A stretch of DNA of 64,000 nucleotides from Variovorax sp. N23 (GTDB taxonomy: Bacteria > Pseudomonadota > Gammaproteobacteria > Burkholderiales > Burkholderiaceae_C), in contig NZ_JAOOPY010000004.1 of assembly GCF_025486315.1 (NCBI RefSeq), positions 280,189-344,188 on the forward strand, in the 5' to 3' direction. The notes below the pieces were generated by a model that searched no databases, was not told the origin of the DNA, and was given only the letters and a program-made list of their open reading frames with translations. This document shows, in pieces, positions 1 through 8,078 of the stretch. The position numbers were made by a program, and so were the translations under genes. The first letter of the stretch is position 1. The number at the start of each line of letters is the position of its first letter.

Positions 1-1109
1 GCACCCAGGGCAATGTCTGCAGGCGTCGGATCGAATGCTAAATCGAGCGTTGTCGGAATGTTCTTTGGCCTGAGGGCATGCAGATCTTCTGGTCTCAGAT
101 GGGTGTACCGCTTGAGCATCTTCCAATCTTTGTGTCCTGTTACGAGCGCGGCCTGCTCGATCGTGAACCCCGCCTCGAAGAGGCGACTGGCCGCTTCGTG
201 CCGGAGGTCGTGGAATTTGAGGTTCCTGATGCGCAGCTCCTTGCATGCGCGACGGAACGCGGTCCCCACAGAGCGGCCGTTGTAGGGGAAGACAAAGCTG
301 CTGCCTCCGGAGAAAGGCCGCTGCTCCTGGAGAATGGCCCAGGCATCGAATCCGGTGACATCCAGCAGTGGTACTTTCTGGTCATTGCCGTTCTTGTCTC
401 GTGGGTCTTTTCGGTCCCGCACGATCACGGTACGAGCCCGGGCATCGACGTCCTCCCAGCGAATGCGACAGATCTCGTCCTGCCGCATGGCGGTGGCAAC
501 TGCGAAACGCATGATTCGTCCGAGAGGAATGATCTGCCGCTGATTTCCGGCGAAATAGTCGGCAAGCGCTTGCAACTCGTCGAGGGTAGGGCGGCGGTCC
601 CGTTCCCGCCCCTTTCCGACCAGGCCCAGGCGCTTGAGCGCAATGCGAGCCAGATCAATGGGCTCAACCTGAACCTGAGTGCCATGCACGGCCGCCGCGT
701 GAGAAACTACGAGCTTGATGTAGCCGATGTCCATGCTGATGGTGATGGGACCTGCGCCTTCCCTGGCGCGGTCCTTGCCAAACTGGATGAGCCGCTCGCG
801 CGTGAGGTCCTTCAGCTTCAACTTGCCCAATTTGGTCTTCAAGGCATCGAGGGTGAAGGCCTTGGACCGCCGGGGCGCTCTCCGCACTTCCTTCATGTCG
901 GTGACATGCAGATCGATCAAATCGCCGAATGTGGTCGGATCCTTGACCTTTGACCGGCGGGGTGCGTCGCCCAGATCGATGCGGCGCTCCGTTGCGAGAG
1001 CCCATTCCTGGGCGTCCCTGTACCGTCGAAAGGTTTCACTCGCATAGACACCCTTACGGCGGACTTGCGCGCGCGTGTTGCCGGACGGAAGCTTCGTGAA
1101 GGTGGGCAT
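1..1109 (-). CDS. Tyrosine recombinase (phage/island integrase), 3' end beyond the window
   Basis: The minus strand is open from an ATG at 1109 to the window edge, giving 369 residues with no stop, so the C-terminus is missing. The catalytic set of the tyrosine recombinase family is complete: Arg209 in ATAMRQDEICRIRW, Lys245 in the beta hairpin, His300 and Arg303 in HDLRH, His326 in GHKDW, and the nucleophile Tyr335 in LKRYTHL. The first 60 residues look like the small N-terminal DNA-binding region of island integrases, followed by a SAM-like core-binding domain to about 165 and the catalytic domain from about 170. It lies head-to-head with dusA. Integrases next to the dusA 5' end belong to a known class that inserts genomic islands there. 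It should cut and rejoin the element ends. The family call is strong; the dusA specificity is inferred from position. Confidence 0.93.
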   Translation of the reverse strand, partial: MPTFTKLPSGNTRAQVRRKGVYASETFRRYRDAQEWALATERRIDLGDAPRRSKVKDPTTFGDLIDLHVTDMKEVRRAPRRSKAFTLDALKTKLGKLKLKDLTRERLIQFGKDRAREGAGPITISMDIGYIKLVVSHAAAVHGTQVQVEPIDLARIALKRLGLVGKGRERDRRPTLDELQALADYFAGNQRQIIPLGRIMRFAVATAMRQDEICRIRWEDVDARARTVIVRDRKDPRDKNGNDQKVPLLDVTGFDAWAILQEQRPFSGGSSFVFPYNGRSVGTAFRRACKELRIRNLKFHDLRHEAASRLFEAGFTIEQAALVTGHKDWKMLKRYTHLRPEDLHALRPKNIPTTLDLAFDPTPADIALG

Positions 1110-1123
1110 TTCGTGTGCTCTAT

Positions 1124-1192
1124 GTGTGCACTGACAGGGCGAAACAGGGCGTATTCGGGCAAATTTCAGTGCACACGAGCGTGCACACGAGG
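1124..1192. repeat. Inverted and tandem repeats in the integrase-dusA intergenic region
   Basis: GTGTGCACTGA at 1124-1134 is a perfect inverted copy of TCAGTGCACAC at 1166-1176. The second arm continues into a tandem pair of 12-mers, GTGCACACGAGC at 1169-1180 and GTGCACACGAGG at 1181-1192, which differ at one base. All share a GTGCAC core. The location between the integrase start and the dusA start suits integrase arm sites or an excisionase/repressor operator that controls the integrase promoter. That function is inferred; the repeats themselves are plain in the sequence. Confidence 0.6.
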
Positions 1193-1204
1193 GTGGTTAA
1201 GTGT

Positions 1205-2218
1205 ATGAATGATAACGCTAAGTTGTTGAATTTAAAAGAGAAAGTCGTCTCGGTCGCTCCTATGATGGACTGGACCGACCGCCATTGCCGATTCTTCCAC
1301 CGCCTGCTCACCCGGCGCGCGTTGCTCTACACCGAGATGGTGACGACCGGCGCGCTGGTGCATGGTGACGTGCCGCGGCACCTGCGTTTCAACGCCGAGG
1401 AGCACCCGGTGGCCCTCCAGCTCGGCGGCAGCGAGCCGGCCGACCTGGCGCACTGCGCCAAGCTCGGCGAGGACTGGGGTTACGACGAGATCAACCTGAA
1501 CTGCGGCTGTCCGAGCGAGCGGGTGCAGCGCGGTGCCTTCGGCGCCTGCCTGATGGCCGAGCCGCAGCTGGTGGCCGATGGCGTGAAGGCGATGGTCGAC
1601 GTGGTCGACGTGCCGGTCACGGTCAAGCACCGCATCGGCATCGACAAGACCGAGAGCTACGACTTCGTGCGCGACTTCGTCGGCACGGTGAGCGAGGCGG
1701 GCTGCCGCACCTTCATCGTCCATGCGCGCAACGCGTGGCTGCAGGGCCTGTCGCCCAAGCAGAACCGCGAGGTGCCGCCGCTGCGCTACGAGCTGGTTCA
1801 TCGGCTCAAGCACGACTTCCCCGCGCTGCGCTTTTCCATCAACGGCGGCATCGCGCAGACCGAGCAGGTGCACCAGCAGCTGCGCCTGCTCGACGGCGTG
1901 ATGGTCGGCCGCGAGGCGTACCACAACCCCTGGTGGCTGGCCGAGTGGGATGCCGCCTTCTTCGGCGAGCCGGCGCATGAACTGTCGCGCGAGGACATCG
2001 AGCGGCAGATGTGCGACTACATGGTGCGCGAGGCGGCCGAGCACGGCACGCCGTGGTCGAACGTCGCGCGGCACATGCTGGGCCTGCGCAACGGCCTGCC
2101 CGGCGCGCGCCGCTGGCGCCAGGTGTGGAGCGACCACCGCCTCAAGGGCGAGGCGCCCCATGCCGTCATGGCCCTGGCGCACGCACAGCCGGTCGAGCCG
2201 GTACTGCTGGCCGACTGA
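1205..2218 (+). CDS. dusA: tRNA-dihydrouridine(20/20a) synthase DusA
   Basis: This FMN enzyme reduces uridine 20/20a in the D-loop of tRNAs using NADPH. The 337-residue product has the N-terminal SVAPMMDWTDRHCR motif, the FMN barrel, the catalytic Cys in the NCGCPSERVQ loop (the Cys that protonates the substrate), VKHRIGID and the C-terminal helical tRNA-binding domain. I start at the ATG at 1205, because the 30 codons upstream in frame run through the repeat-rich operator and are not DusA-like. Length matches the family (about 330-345). The first dozen or so codons are AT-rich, unlike the rest, and appear to be contributed by the adjacent integrated element, so the gene remains intact but now depends on element-borne expression signals. 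The next gene is on the opposite strand. Confidence 0.95.
   Translation: MNDNAKLLNLKEKVVSVAPMMDWTDRHCRFFHRLLTRRALLYTEMVTTGALVHGDVPRHLRFNAEEHPVALQLGGSEPADLAHCAKLGEDWGYDEINLNCGCPSERVQRGAFGACLMAEPQLVADGVKAMVDVVDVPVTVKHRIGIDKTESYDFVRDFVGTVSEAGCRTFIVHARNAWLQGLSPKQNREVPPLRYELVHRLKHDFPALRFSINGGIAQTEQVHQQLRLLDGVMVGREAYHNPWWLAEWDAAFFGEPAHELSREDIERQMCDYMVREAAEHGTPWSNVARHMLGLRNGLPGARRWRQVWSDHRLKGEAPHAVMALAHAQPVEPVLLAD
1246..1285. other. Candidate att core of the integrated element in the dusA 5' end
   Basis: From 1205 to about 1246 the dusA reading frame is AT-rich (codons for MNDNAKLLNLKEK), then it turns abruptly GC-rich at the conserved SVAPMMDWTDRHC segment (about 1249-1287). Elements that use dusA recombine within this conserved 5' segment and supply new upstream codons. 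The junction should therefore lie in or near 1246-1285. The exact core cannot be fixed without the other end of the element, which is outside the window. Confidence 0.45.
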
Positions 2219-2245
2219 GGCGTTCAGGCCACAGCGCGAAGCGCG

Positions 2246-3982
2246 TCAGCGCCCCAGCACGCGCAGGCCGATCAGAAAGACGGTCGCCAGCGCCAGCAGC
2301 AGGGCGACGCACCGCCAGAAGCGCACCGGGTCGCGTTCGACCAGGGGCGTGGCCCGCGAACGGTGGAACGACGGGCCGGGCGACTGGAGGTCGTGCGCGA
2401 ACTCCGACACCGCCTCCTGCCGCTTGGACGGATCGGGGTGCAGCGCCTTGCCCAGCACCGCATCCAGCCACACCGGCAGTTCCGGCCGCACATGACGCAG
2501 CGGCACATAGCGCAGGCCGCGCACGTCGCGCGGCGTGCGAACCCGCGCCGCCTGCAGGCCGTAGGGCAGTTGGCCGCCGAGCATCTGGTAGGTGATGGTG
2601 GCCAGCGAGAACAGGTCGGCACGCGGGCTGCCGCCATGGCCCAGCAGGTACTCCGGCGCCATGTACTGCAGGGTGCCGGGCGCGGCGGCCGTTTGCGCGT
2701 CGTGCCGGCCTTCGGCCAGCCCTGCCACATGCACGGTGCCCAGGTCGATGAGCTTCACCGTGCCGTGCCGGTCGATCATCACGTTCTCGGGGCGCAGGTC
2801 CTGGTGCAGCATCTCCCGCCCGTGCAACGCCTGCAGGCCCCGCGCCAGTTGCGACACGATGGCGCGCACGCTGTCGAGCGAGGGTCGCGGGTGGTCGACC
2901 ATCCATTGCGCGAGGGTCTGGCCGTCGATGTATTCCATCGCCACGAACAGATGGCTGCGCGGGCGGTCCCCGGCCCAGGCCTTGATGACGTGCGGGCTGT
3001 CGATGCGGCGCGCGACCCATTCTTCCAGCACGAAGCGGTCGAGCGCCTCGGCGTCATCCCGCAGGTCGGTCGAGGGTGTCTTGAGCACGACCTGCTGCTG
3101 GCTGTCCGTGTCCAGCGCGAGGTGCACGTGGCTGCGCGGGCCGACCTGCAGTTCGCGCACGATGGTGAGGCCCTCGAACACCATGCGCGGCGCCAGCGGC
3201 GGCGGCAGGGCCAGCCCGTCGCGCGTGAGTTGCGGGTGGGGTGCATCGGCCTCGGGCAGCGCGTCGATCCGAAGCAGCTGCAGCGTGGCGTCGTCGACAC
3301 TGCCGCGTTCGCGCGACCGGGCCACCAGCCAGGCCGCCGCCGCGTCGAAGTCGTCGGCGTGGCGGGCCAGCGCCTCGTGCACCGCAGCGGCATCGAGGTG
3401 CGCATAGGCGCCGTCGGTCGCTAGCAGGTAGATCTCACCGCGCTCGGCTTCCCAGCAGCGGTAGTCGATCTCGACGTTCGGGCCGGTTCCCAGGGCGCGG
3501 CCCAGGTAGGACTCGGCCGAGGACAGGCGCACGCGGTGGTCTTCCGACAACTGCTCCAGCGCATGGGCGTGCAGGCGGAACAGGCGTGCATCGCCGACAT
3601 GCAGCAGGTGCAGGTCGCGGCCCTTGAGGACCAGCGCGCTGAAGGTGCAGACTTGGCCGCGGTCGCGGTCGAAGCGCGCGTCGCCGTGCATGTTCTGGGC
3701 GTGCAGCCAGGCATTGGTGGCGGCCAGCACGCGCTGCGCCGCGCGCCGGACCGACCACGCATCGGAGGTCGCGTAGTAGTCCTCCAGGAAGGCGCGCACG
3801 GCGGTCTGGGCGGCCACCTGGCTCACGCTGCTGGAGCTGATGCCGTCGGCCAGCGCCAGCGCGATGCCCTTGCTCGCGAGCACATGCCCCGACGGCAGGC
3901 ACGCGCCGTGGAAGTCCTGGTTGGCGTGCTGCGTGCTGGCCAGCGAATGCTGGCCCAGCGTCACCCGCAGGCGTGGGCTCAT
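2246..3982 (-). CDS. PP2C-like phosphatase fused to Ser/Thr protein kinase, membrane-anchored
   Basis: The product has 578 residues. Residues 1-240 form a PP2C-type phosphatase: metal-binding Asp46-Gly47 in LADGIS, GDARLFR at 130-136, TDGAY at 189-193 and DDAT at 230-233. Residues 270-535 form an eukaryotic-type kinase: Lys301 in VVLK, HQDLRPEN at 393-400 (catalytic Asp395), Asp413 in a DLG in place of DFG, and APGTLQYMAPE at 434-444. A hydrophobic segment at about 555-575 should anchor the C-terminus in the inner membrane. The kinase lacks an obvious glycine-rich loop (VGPRSHVH instead). The start codon overlaps the stop of the upstream FNT channel gene by 4 bp (ATGA), so translation is probably coupled, and the gene ends the nirBD cluster. 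Likely role: reversible phosphorylation control of nitrite uptake or reduction; the substrate is unknown. Confidence 0.9.
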   Translation of the reverse strand: MSPRLRVTLGQHSLASTQHANQDFHGACLPSGHVLASKGIALALADGISSSSVSQVAAQTAVRAFLEDYYATSDAWSVRRAAQRVLAATNAWLHAQNMHGDARFDRDRGQVCTFSALVLKGRDLHLLHVGDARLFRLHAHALEQLSEDHRVRLSSAESYLGRALGTGPNVEIDYRCWEAERGEIYLLATDGAYAHLDAAAVHEALARHADDFDAAAAWLVARSRERGSVDDATLQLLRIDALPEADAPHPQLTRDGLALPPPLAPRMVFEGLTIVRELQVGPRSHVHLALDTDSQQQVVLKTPSTDLRDDAEALDRFVLEEWVARRIDSPHVIKAWAGDRPRSHLFVAMEYIDGQTLAQWMVDHPRPSLDSVRAIVSQLARGLQALHGREMLHQDLRPENVMIDRHGTVKLIDLGTVHVAGLAEGRHDAQTAAAPGTLQYMAPEYLLGHGGSPRADLFSLATITYQMLGGQLPYGLQAARVRTPRDVRGLRYVPLRHVRPELPVWLDAVLGKALHPDPSKRQEAVSEFAHDLQSPGPSFHRSRATPLVERDPVRFWRCVALLLALATVFLIGLRVLGR

Positions 3983-4791
3983 GCGATCTTGCGCTTGGGC
4001 CCGGTCTTGTAGTGCGTGGCGTACAGCGTGGCGCCGACGAAGGTCAGGCCGCCCACCAGGTTGCCCAGCACGGTCGGGATCTCGTTCCAGATCAGGTAGT
4101 CCATCAGCGTGAACTTGCCGCCGAGCATCAGTCCGGTGGGGAACAGGAACATGTTGACGATGGAATGCTCGAAGCCCATGTAGAAAAAGATCATGACCGG
4201 CATCCACATGCCGATGGCCTTGCCCGACACGGTGGTCGACATCATGGCCGCGACCACGCCGGTGGAGACCATCCAGTTGCACATCACGCCGCGGATGAAC
4301 AGCGTCAGCATGCCGGCGGCGCCGTGCGCGGCATAGCCCACCGTGCGGCCCTCGCCAATGTGGCCGAGCTTCTCGCCGACGGCGTTGGGTGCTTCGCTGA
4401 AGCCAAAGGTGAAGATGATCGCCATGAAGACGGCCACCGTCAGCGCGCCGGCGAAGTTGCCGCAGAACACCAGGCTCCAGTTGCGCATCACGCCGCCCCA
4501 GGTGGCGCCGGGGCGCTTGTCGAACACGGCCAGCGGCGCGAGCGTGAACACGCCGGTCAAGAGGTCGAAGCCCATCAGGTACAGCATGATGAAGCCGACC
4601 GGGAACAGCATCGCGCCGACCAGCGCATTGCCCGTGTTGACCGTCACGGTGACGGCGAAGGCCGCGGCCAGCGCGAGGATGGCGCCGGCCATGTAGGAAC
4701 GGATGAGGGTGTCGCGGGTCGACATCAGCAGCTTGGATTCGCCGGCGTCGACCATCTTGGTCACGAATTCGGCAGGTGCGAGATAGGCCAT
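3979..4791 (-). CDS. nirC: Formate/nitrite transporter family channel (NirC-like)
   Basis: This 270-residue inner-membrane protein of the FNT family forms pentameric channels for small monovalent anions. Six hydrophobic helices are visible. The family signatures are present: the segment MGFDLLTGVF for the second half-helix, CGNFAGAL, the NWMVSTG motif and the FFYMGFEHSIVNM motif, in which the His of GFEHS is the central pore histidine. Its position directly behind nirB and nirD points to nitrite rather than formate as the physiological substrate. It is separated from nirD by 42 bp and overlaps the downstream phosphatase-kinase by 4 bp. The gene name follows the operon context; the sequence alone does not separate NirC from FocA. 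Confidence 0.92.
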   Translation of the reverse strand: MAYLAPAEFVTKMVDAGESKLLMSTRDTLIRSYMAGAILALAAAFAVTVTVNTGNALVGAMLFPVGFIMLYLMGFDLLTGVFTLAPLAVFDKRPGATWGGVMRNWSLVFCGNFAGALTVAVFMAIIFTFGFSEAPNAVGEKLGHIGEGRTVGYAAHGAAGMLTLFIRGVMCNWMVSTGVVAAMMSTTVSGKAIGMWMPVMIFFYMGFEHSIVNMFLFPTGLMLGGKFTLMDYLIWNEIPTVLGNLVGGLTFVGATLYATHYKTGPKRKIA

Positions 4792-4833
4792 GTGATTACC
4801 TGAACAAAAAGAAGAGAGATGAAGGGGCGGCGT

Positions 4834-5178
4834 TCAGCCGAGCGCGACCAGCACGCGGCCGCCGTCGATGCGCACCGTGTGGGTGCGCACCGAGTTCTGC
4901 GGCGCTTCGAGGCATTCGCCGGTGCGCAGGTCGAAGTGGTTCTTGTAGAGCGGCGAAGCGACCACGACGCGGTCGCCCAGGCTGCCGACCAGCCCGCGCG
5001 ACAGCACGCTGGCGCCCGATTGCGGGTCGACGTTGTCGATGGCGTGGAAGCGGTCGTCGCCGATGCGGAAGACCGCGACATGGCGCCCCTGCACCAGCGC
5101 GCAGACGCCGGTGTTCGGGAGGATGTCGTCGGCCGCGCAGACGGCGGTCCATGGCAGGGTGTCGGTGGGCATGTGCAT
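4834..5178 (-). CDS. nirD: Assimilatory nitrite reductase small subunit NirD
   Basis: The 114-residue product has the Rieske-like fold of NirD. The usual Cys-X-His and Cys-X-X-His cluster ligands are absent: the corresponding loops read NVDPQSGA and SPLYKNHFDL. This is normal for NirD, which is a structural partner of NirB and binds no cluster, so it is not a broken Rieske protein. ORF start at 5178 (MHMPTDT) lies 13 bp after nirB; the inner Met is an alternative. It supports NADH-dependent reduction of nitrite to ammonium in the cytoplasm. Confidence 0.94.
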   Translation of the reverse strand: MHMPTDTLPWTAVCAADDILPNTGVCALVQGRHVAVFRIGDDRFHAIDNVDPQSGASVLSRGLVGSLGDRVVVASPLYKNHFDLRTGECLEAPQNSVRTHTVRIDGGRVLVALG

Positions 5179-5191
5179 GGTTCTCGGGGGG

Positions 5192-7735
5192 TCAGGCCGG
5201 CGTGGCCTCGGCCGGTGCTGCGGCGGTCTCGTCGGGCCGGGCCGGGCGGATCTGGCCGCGCTCCTGGATGAAGACGATGCGTTCGTCGGCCTTGTCGCTG
5301 TTGACGAAGGTGCGAAAGCGCTGGCGCACGGTCGGGTCGGTCACGGCGGTCTTCCATTCGCACTGGTAGGTGTCGACCACGTGCTGCATCTGCGCTTCCA
5401 GCTCGGTGCCGAGCCCCAGGCTGTCGGCGATCAGCACGTCCTTGAGGTAGTCGAGCCCGCCTTCGAGGTTGTCGCGCCAGGTGCTGGTGCGCTGCAGGCG
5501 GTCGGCCGTGCGCACGTAGAACATCAGGAAGCGGTCGATCAGCGCGATGAGCGCATCCTTCGTCAGGTCGCTGGCGATCAGTTCGGCATGGCGCGGCTTC
5601 ATGCCGCCGTTGCCGCAGACGTAGAGGTTCCAGCCCTTGTCGGTGGCGATGATGCCGACGTCCTTGCCCTGTGCCTCGGCGCATTCGCGGGTGCAGCCCG
5701 AGACGCCGAACTTGATCTTGTGCGGCGCGCGCAGGCCCTTGTAGCGGTTCTCCAGCTGCACGGCCAGGCCGACCGAATCGTCCACGCCGTAGCGGCACCA
5801 GGTCGAGCCCACGCAGCTCTTCACGGTGCGCAGCGACTTGCCGTACGCATGGCCGCTCTCGAAGCCGGCGGCGATCAGCTCTTCCCAGATCAGCGGCAGC
5901 TGGTCTACGCGGGCGCCGAACATGTCGACGCGTGCGCCGCCCGTCACCTTGGTGTACAGGCCGTACTTCTTGGCGACCTGGCCCACGGCGATCAGGCCGT
6001 CGGGCGTGACCTCGCCGCCAGGCATGCGCGGGACGACGGAGTAGGTGCCGTCCTTCTGGATGTTCCCCAGGAAGTAGTCGTTGCTGTCCTGCAGGCTGGC
6101 CAGTTGGGGCTTGAGCACGAACTCGTTCCAGACCGAGGCCAGCACGCTGGCGGCCACAGGCTTGCAGATGTCGCAGCCCAGGCCTTTTCCGTGCTTGTGC
6201 ATCAGGTCGTCGAAGGACCGGATCTGGCCGACGCGCACCAGGTGGTAGATCTCCTGGCGCGAATAGGCGAAGTGTTCGCACAGGTGGTTGTTGACCGCCA
6301 TGCCGCGCTTGGCCATCTCGAACTTCATCACTTGCGTGACCAGCGGCACGCAGCCGCCGCAGGTAGCGCCGGCCTTGGTGCAGGCCTTGATCTCGGCGAT
6401 GGTGCAGGCGCCCTTTTCACCCAGGCTCACCACGGCCGCGCTGATCTGCGCCTTGCTCACGTTGTTGCACGAGCAGATCTGCGCGGTGTCGGGCAGCGCC
6501 TCCACACCCAGGCCCGGCTTGGCCTTGCCGTCGCTCGACGGCAGGATCAGGAACTCGGGCTCGGCCGGCAGCGCGATGCCGTTGAGCGCCATCTGCAGCA
6601 GCGTGCCGTACTCGTCGGCATTGCCCACCAGCACGGCGCCGAGCAAGGTCTTGCCGTCCTCGCTGATCACGATCTTCTTGTAGACCTGCTTGCGCTCGTC
6701 GATGTACTGGTAGTTGCGGCTGTTGGGCGTCTTGCCGTGCGCGTCGCCGATGCTCGCCACATCGACGCCCATCAGCTTGAGCTTGGTGCTCATGTCGGCA
6801 CCGGCGAAGGCGGCCTCGGCATCGCCGGCCACGTGCCGGGCTGCCACGCGCGCCATCTCGTAGCCTGGCGCCACGAGGCCGAAGGTCTGCTCGTTCCACG
6901 ACGCGCATTCGCCGATCGCGTAGACGTCGCGGTCGCTGGTGCGGCAGTGGTCGTCGATGGCGATGCCGCCGCGCGCGCCGAGGGCCAGCAGGCTCTGCCG
7001 CGCCAGCTCGTCGCGCGGGCGGATGCCGGCGGAGAACACGATCATGTCGGTCTCCAGCCAGGTGCCGTCGGCGAACACCATGCGGTGGCGGGCTGTGGCC
7101 CCGTCGGTGATGTCCACCGTGTTGCGGCCGGTGTGCACGCGCACGCCCAGCTCCTCGATTTTCGTGCGCAGCACACGCCCGCCGCCGTCGTCGACCTGCA
7201 CGGCCATCAGGCGCGGCGCGAACTCGACGACATGGGTCTCCAGGCCCAGGTCGCGCAGCGCCTTGGCGCATTCGAGCCCGAGCAGGCCGCCGCCGATCAC
7301 GACGCCGGTCTTGGAGTGGGCGCCACTGGCCTTCATGCCCTCCAGGTCTTCGATGGTGCGGTAGACGAAGGTGTGCGGCCTGTCGCGGCCCGGCACCGGC
7401 GGCACGAAGGGGACCGACCCCGTGGCCAGCACCAGCTTGTCGTAGGGCAGCACCTCGCCGTCGACGGTGGTCACGGTGTTGTCGCGGCGCTCGATGGCGG
7501 CGGCCCGTGCCGCCAGGCGCAGCGAGAAGCCGCTGCGCGCGAAGAAGTCCGGCGCGACCAGCGACAGGTCGTCGGCCGTCTTGCCGGCGAAGAATTCGGA
7601 GAGGTGCACCCGGTCGTAGGCGGGGCGAGCTTCCTCGCAGAGCACCGTGACCTCGGCATGCGAGAGGCCCTGCTGGTGAAGCTCCTCGAGGAACTTGTGG
7701 CCCACCATGCCATGACCGACGACGATGATTTTCAT
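5192..7735 (-). CDS. nirB: NADH-dependent nitrite reductase large subunit NirB
   Basis: NirB reduces nitrite to ammonium with NADH electrons. The 847-residue length matches the family. Domains in order: FAD-binding (VVGHGMVGHKFLEEL at the N-terminus), NAD-binding (GGGLLGLECAKAL), a BFD-like [2Fe-2S] region with ICSCNN and the later TCGGC, then the ferredoxin-like sulfite/nitrite reductase half with the siroheme-[4Fe-4S] cysteines in CVGSTWCRYG, GVSGCTRECAEAQ and YVCGNGG. The frame stays open upstream, but MKIIVVGHG at 7735 is the natural start since the nucleotide-binding motif begins there. It leads the nirBD-FNT-phosphatase/kinase cluster. Regulation probably acts through the long structured leader upstream. 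Confidence 0.96.
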   Translation of the reverse strand: MKIIVVGHGMVGHKFLEELHQQGLSHAEVTVLCEEARPAYDRVHLSEFFAGKTADDLSLVAPDFFARSGFSLRLAARAAAIERRDNTVTTVDGEVLPYDKLVLATGSVPFVPPVPGRDRPHTFVYRTIEDLEGMKASGAHSKTGVVIGGGLLGLECAKALRDLGLETHVVEFAPRLMAVQVDDGGGRVLRTKIEELGVRVHTGRNTVDITDGATARHRMVFADGTWLETDMIVFSAGIRPRDELARQSLLALGARGGIAIDDHCRTSDRDVYAIGECASWNEQTFGLVAPGYEMARVAARHVAGDAEAAFAGADMSTKLKLMGVDVASIGDAHGKTPNSRNYQYIDERKQVYKKIVISEDGKTLLGAVLVGNADEYGTLLQMALNGIALPAEPEFLILPSSDGKAKPGLGVEALPDTAQICSCNNVSKAQISAAVVSLGEKGACTIAEIKACTKAGATCGGCVPLVTQVMKFEMAKRGMAVNNHLCEHFAYSRQEIYHLVRVGQIRSFDDLMHKHGKGLGCDICKPVAASVLASVWNEFVLKPQLASLQDSNDYFLGNIQKDGTYSVVPRMPGGEVTPDGLIAVGQVAKKYGLYTKVTGGARVDMFGARVDQLPLIWEELIAAGFESGHAYGKSLRTVKSCVGSTWCRYGVDDSVGLAVQLENRYKGLRAPHKIKFGVSGCTRECAEAQGKDVGIIATDKGWNLYVCGNGGMKPRHAELIASDLTKDALIALIDRFLMFYVRTADRLQRTSTWRDNLEGGLDYLKDVLIADSLGLGTELEAQMQHVVDTYQCEWKTAVTDPTVRQRFRTFVNSDKADERIVFIQERGQIRPARPDETAAAPAEATPA

Positions 7736-8078
7736 GTTGAATCCTGCACGTCCGGCCCCGTGGGGTGCCGTGCAGTCGCTGCATCGCGATGGTGCGACAC
7801 AGCCTGGGCCCCCGCGGGATGCGGAACGAAATCGGGTTGGAACGACCGAGTGCCGGGCGGATGAACGCTTCAGCGAGTCTCGGGTTCCGCCGTCGTTGGC
7901 GGAGGCGATGACCATCGCAGCGGCACTGCGGCGGTGGTCGCAGCAGGTGACGCACGATTCATGCCCGGTGAATCGTGCCGTTTGGCGCAGGGATCGGTGC
8001 AGCGCAGGCTTGCCGCCTGCCATGCCGGCACCAAATCAGGGTGGCCGGCCCCAACAATGGGCCGACACGCGCCGGCGC
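7736..8078 (-). promoter_or_regulatory. Structured leader/promoter region upstream of nirB
   Basis: There is no convincing gene in these 343 bp. Read in the nirB direction, several hairpins occur: a perfect 10-bp stem (arms 7969-7978 and 7952-7961, 7-nt loop); a two-part stem spanning 7939-7910; and a 5-bp stem (7902-7898 with 7891-7887) closed by the hexaloop AACGAC. A hexaloop with A at position 1 and G at position 4 is the signature bound by ANTAR antiterminators such as NasR and NasT, which control nitrate/nitrite assimilation operons. Only one of the hairpins fits that rule and I see no U-rich terminator, so an antitermination leader is possible but unproven. A further hairpin at about 8007-8023 (GCAGGC/GCCTGC) may close the upstream gntR transcript. 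Confidence 0.4.

Noticed and set aside
78..953. Long plus-strand ORF over the integrase
   Set aside because: It is antisense to a continuous integrase frame with all catalytic residues; its own sequence shows no family motif.
3983..4282. N-terminal extension of the phosphatase-kinase to 4282
   Set aside because: The extra 100 residues are an out-of-frame reading of the FNT channel gene; ATG 3982 gives the natural PP2C start and a 4-bp overlap.
4834..5178. NirD as a broken Rieske protein
   Set aside because: Loss of Cys/His cluster ligands is normal for NirD.
5033..7864. 943-codon plus-strand ORF opposite nirB
   Set aside because: High GC third positions leave the opposite frame open; the product is His/Ala/Val-rich with no domain, and nirB is complete on the other strand.
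8003..8036. Sigma54-type promoter upstream of nirB
   Set aside because: A TGGCA...GC pair occurs, but the GG-GC spacing is off by one and the conserved TTGC is missing.
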